A stretch of 64,000 nucleotides of DNA. Origin: Tremella fuciformis (taxonomy: Eukaryota > Basidiomycota > Tremellomycetes > Tremellales > Tremellaceae). The translations under genes were made by a program, and so were the position numbers. The stretch is taken from NCBI GenBank assembly GCA_032768795.1, contig CP136493.1, positions 1,302,001 through 1,366,000 on the forward strand, read 5' to 3'. Below the pieces are notes generated by a model. It made no database searches, had not been told where the DNA came from, and worked only from the letters and a program-made list of their open reading frames with translations. Position 1 is the first letter of the stretch; each line of letters opens with the position of its first letter. This document shows positions 60,726 to 64,000 of the stretch, in pieces.

Positions 60726-62942
60726 CTATCCAGTTCGCTTTTGCTTGAACTCGGCCAGCCATTCCTTCACAAAGTTGATTTCGAGCTCGTGTACATCCCG
60801 GATCCTTGGAGGCTCGAGACTATGGTCCGACAGACCATTCTGCGCGATCAGCTACGGCGCCCGATTCACGACACTCAGCTCTCTCACCTCGTCATAATGA
60901 TGCACCCCATCTGTATCTCAGCATGCGTTGACATCAAAGACCAAAGCAGCTCACCAAAGATGATGTGCATTGGCTTGTCTACAGTTGAAGGACGTCGAGG
61001 GGCCGTGTCGGCCTGCGGAGTCTGCCAGTCAGCTCATTGAAGGGACTGTGCGGCACAAACCATTGGTCGCCAAGGATCGCGGTCACCGTCAATGAAGGCC
61101 AGCCTTGACGCCTCGATAGCATAGTCACCCCTATTGTTGACTTCGGCCACATCTGGCCATTTTGGAACCGTGAAGTGCTTGCCAGGCGGATATGCCTGCT
61201 TGCAGATCTTGGACGTGTAGTCTAATGTCAGACTGGGATCAGCCACGCGATCCGATATGCCACTGAAGAACAAACCGCTTCGAGAGGATGCTTGGCCCTT
61301 CCAGCGGGGCAGGCATGAAGTATCCCCATTGCGTGCAGACTACAAGTCAATCATGCTTTTTGGCCTGACACGGTGCCCACCTTGGAAGAACCATAATCGC
61401 CAAGTTTGCTTGAGGTCAATCTCCCTAAACTTCGAATCGTCTTGTGTGCCAAAGCACTAACGGTCAGTGGAAGCGCCACTTCAGTGGGGGGCGCACATCT
61501 TCAATGTCAGATGCAGGGTTCCCGTCGGATCGGGGGCATGAGGATACCACGTTCTTCTTGTCAGCACATGTGCCCAATGGCGTGCAAGCTGAAATACCTC
61601 TTTGATGTATTTGCCGTAGTTGACGATCTCCGCAGGTCTGGTATTGAGCCACAACACATGCTGTAGATATGCTGCAGCTTACATTCGTATCAGTCCGACA
61701 TTGCTCCCCGCACCTCCAGCAGTCAGAGCGTCGCAAAAGTCATAGAATCCCTCCGACCCGACGGCTGGATCCCAATTCTTCTCCTGCCAATAGCCTGCCA
61801 TCAGGACAGTACTGTCACGAAGTGAAAAGCTCACCAAGTGGTGACTGTATGACGTCTGCAAAGTCGGCCGCATCACCGAGCTGCTCCAGACCAAATAGTC
61901 CTTTCAAAATGGTTGGTACCGGCTCGGGTAGATCCAGCAAGGTATCGATGACCTTAACAGCCGACTGGAGAGTCGAGATGCATTCGGCAGGAGCGTACTG
62001 CTGAATTGGGTCGAAGTATTGGGCGAAGTTGATTTGAGCATGTGTGACAGCTGAAGAGGCGATTGCGCCGTAGACCAGCTCGGGATATTCCACTCGCATA
62101 TGAGCAGCGCGTGCCCCGGCGTATGATCCGCCATAGTAGATCCAAGGTGTCTTTTCAGGCCTGAGCACATCGGCGTCGACAAGCGTGAGGACATCGGAAG
62201 GTGGCTTGAAGTTTCGGATGAACTACTTCATCAGCTGAAGCGACAATGGTGTGAAAGGGCACCGGCCTCTGCGGAATCCTCTAGCGCCTCTGCGTTGTTC
62301 AGGAATCGCAGATCGTCAGTCGAGAAGGTTGGGACCGGAATCGACTCGCCATAGTACCTGACAGTTCAGCCTCTCGCGTGGAACCCTCACCGCAGCACCT
62401 ACCGATGCTCGAGCACGATGGACAGCCCCTTGGTGGCGTTCGATAGGATCTGAAGTATCCCTTTGTCCAGGAAGGGAAGACTTGAAATCAGTTCTGTCGA
62501 TATCTAAAAACAGCTGAACACCGCTGACCGATTGGCACCGCTTGTTTCTCCTCCGTCGAGTACAAATACAGGTCCTCCTTCTTCATACGAGCTCGCATCG
62601 ATCCAGTAACTTTGGCAGAATGTGCCATTCACTGTCGGATCGAAGTGAGACACGGCCTGTTCGAAGCAATAAGCTTTGTATGGCGTCGAAGGGTTCGCCG
62701 AGAAAGCGGCTTGGTCAAGTAGTTTGCTGCTCATATGAGCATGACCTCTCAGCCAGGATGATCTCGGCTCACAGAGCAGAGGCTTCAGCTGCCTTGCTCT
62801 CTGCTTCTCTGCGCAGAGCATTCCAGAGTCCTATCTGAGGTCGGCCCGAACGAAGCAGTTGTCTGTCGACATCAGGGTCGAGCAGAGTCGCATGGGCTAC
62901 AGTGAGCAGCAAACAGGCTGCTCCTGCGAGTTGAGAACGCAT
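60726..62942 (-). CDS. secreted serine peptidase, family S28
   Basis: Lysosomal Pro-X carboxypeptidase-like enzyme of the S28 family. The signal peptide is MRSQLAGAACLLLTVAHA. An intron in the early region (GTGAGC to ATGAGCAG) joins EASAL to LLDQAAFSANPSTPYKAYC. Then come FEQAVSHFDPTVNGTFCQSY, GGPVFVLDGGETSG, the SIVLEHRYYGESIPVP block, DLRFLNNAEALEDSAEFI, and the nucleophile loop in WIYYGGSYAGARAAHMRVEY. The Asp is in AFIDGDRDPWRPM. Splicing three short 3' introns yields the His in FDGVHHYDENGL and the end FVKEWLAEFKQKRTG. So Ser, Asp and His are all present. Confidence 0.9.
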
Positions 62943-63591
62943 GGCGATGGCTTTCCTAGCAGACGAGCGTTGAAAGAGGAAAGGATAGCTTGGTCGTCGT
63001 CCGCAGTGGCATTCGGCAGAGCAGGAAACCGGGCTTTACGTAACTCGTCACAACACGTCCTGATTAGGCCGTCAGATAGCAGTGATGCATATGCAGATAG
63101 TGGGCCACAGGGTCACAAGGCCCACGCTCGAGGTGTATCGCGCGTCCTTCAAGCTGAGAGCGCAAAAGTCTGTGAACAGCCGTGGAAAGACGAAAACACG
63201 AGACTCCGTCCGTATAGGAGAGAGCCGAACGTCCATCTCAGCCCTCCCGAGCACCTGAACGTCGTGGAATATCGAGCGGACAAGCGACTCTGATTTGTCA
63301 GCGCTCCGTGCAGTCACTGTCGCATCGAGCGACGCGGTCACACTCACCTATATGGGAAGGCAATGGAAAAAGTCTAACGGCTCGTCAATTTCGATCTCTA
63401 TGCCGTGCGGTTGAGCGGTGATCGCCGCTGTCAGGCGTTCCTCAACTTCGGACCTGACGAGATTTCTGATGAGAGCAAACGATTCTCGACGCTGAACTTG
63501 GATCGACTCGAAACCTGTAGCAAGACTCGCTTCTAGGCTCCGGACGCATGAGCAGTGACCAAACTGTCTTCAATTCGATCATTGACTGCAG
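62943..63591. promoter_or_regulatory. divergent region between the S28 peptidase and tRNase Z
   Basis: 649 bp. It contains the peptidase promoter and probably the first exon of the tRNase Z gene, whose acceptor (ATTGACTGCAG) is at 63591. A minus-strand frame at 63072-63347 has no recognisable content. Confidence 0.4.
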
Positions 63592-64000
63592 GCGCTTGCC
63601 GCTGGGCATCGACACGAGCGCCTAGATACATCGGCTTCAGAGTTCCCAAGAACACCGACCACTTACCGCCCATCAAACTCAAGAAGGGCATTCTATCTCA
63701 CCTATTCGAGTCGCAGGAGAAGCAGCACGACACGTACCCCTTGGTATCATCCTCTGTGCCTGACCGACCGATCCAAAGGCGTTTGAACGCTTTTCGCGAT
63801 AAGGACTCCCGACCAGTCAACCCTCAACGCATGTCTGAGCCTCAGCATGTCTGGAATGTCCAGGTCATCAGTACTCCCGGACCAGATACGGAATTGGCAC
63901 TATACATCCGCTTTGACAATTCGAGATGGGTCATCGGGTGCGGGGAGGGGACGCAGCGTGCCATGGTCCAGGCCAAAGTGCCGCTTCGAGGGTTGACCGG
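63592..64000 (+). CDS. tRNase Z, long form (5' part, runs off the window)
   Basis: N-terminal region of the long ELAC2/Trz1-type tRNA 3'-processing endonuclease. Reading from a probable acceptor at 63591, the frame gives a basic presequence-like ACRWASTRAPRYIGFRVPK, a linker, then the family motif: VWNVQVISTPGPDTELALYI, RFDNSRWVIGCGEGTQRAMV and QAKVPLRGLTG. The first block is the typical start of the pseudo-catalytic beta-lactamase-like domain. The initiating ATG lies further upstream in an exon I could not place, and the gene continues beyond 64000. The catalytic domain is not in view. Confidence 0.82.

Overview
The window is nuclear DNA from a basidiomycetous fungus, most likely a Tremellomycetes-type yeast. 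This is inferred from intron-dense, GC-rich, tightly packed genes. Introns are mostly 36-60 nt, with GTGAGT/GTGCGT-like donors and a GCTGAC/GCTGAT branch site a few bases before the acceptor. The gene content is fungal: a fused ARG5,6 arginine enzyme, mL59, ANY1, COX23 and a Far1/Ste5-type scaffold. I see no prophage, insertion sequence, CRISPR array, rRNA or tRNA gene. Everything looks like ordinary vertically inherited core genome.

Layout. 0.3-4 kb: mitoribosomal protein mL59 and three unrecognised proteins. 4.2-8 kb: QCR7 (complex III), an ANY1-like PQ-loop membrane protein, COX23 (twin CX9C) and the AP-2 sigma adaptin. 8-14.4 kb: a type II dipeptidyl aminopeptidase convergent with a CCC2-type copper ATPase. 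15.3-19.3 kb: VTA1 (ESCRT-III/Vps4 regulator) and ribosomal protein uS11 (RPS14). 19.5-25.5 kb: a BRPF/NTO1-like histone reader (PHD, zinc knuckle, PHD, bromodomain, PWWP) head-to-head with a protein carrying a PWWP/Tudor-like segment. 25.7-29.4 kb: a small two-helix membrane protein, ATP1 and bL21m. 29.6-36 kb: a C-terminal-motor kinesin-14 and ARG5,6. 36-44.2 kb: an unrecognised protein, a Ser-rich disordered protein and a Sfr1/Mei5-like recombination factor. 44.5-51.2 kb: a GYF-domain protein, ketopantoate reductase and APC10/DOC1. 51.5-57.6 kb: a very large RING-H2, PH and vWA protein resembling the Far1/Ste5 pheromone scaffolds. 58.4-64 kb: a 2-hydroxyacid dehydrogenase, bL12m, a secreted S28 peptidase and the 5' part of tRNase Z, cut by the window edge.

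There is no obvious biosynthetic cluster, but nuclear genes for mitochondrial function are frequent (mL59, QCR7, COX23, ATP1, bL21m, ARG5,6, bL12m, probably tRNase Z). ATP1 and bL21m share a 261-bp divergent promoter. The items most worth following up are the Far1/Ste5-like scaffold with a degenerate vWA metal site, the divergent pair of chromatin-reader genes, the degenerate second metal-binding domain of the copper ATPase, and several terminal exons visible only when very short introns are spliced by hand (BRPF-like, APC10, Far1-like).

All gene models were built by eye from frame changes, splice signals and family resemblance. Outer coordinates are given for spliced genes, and unlisted internal exon borders are approximate.
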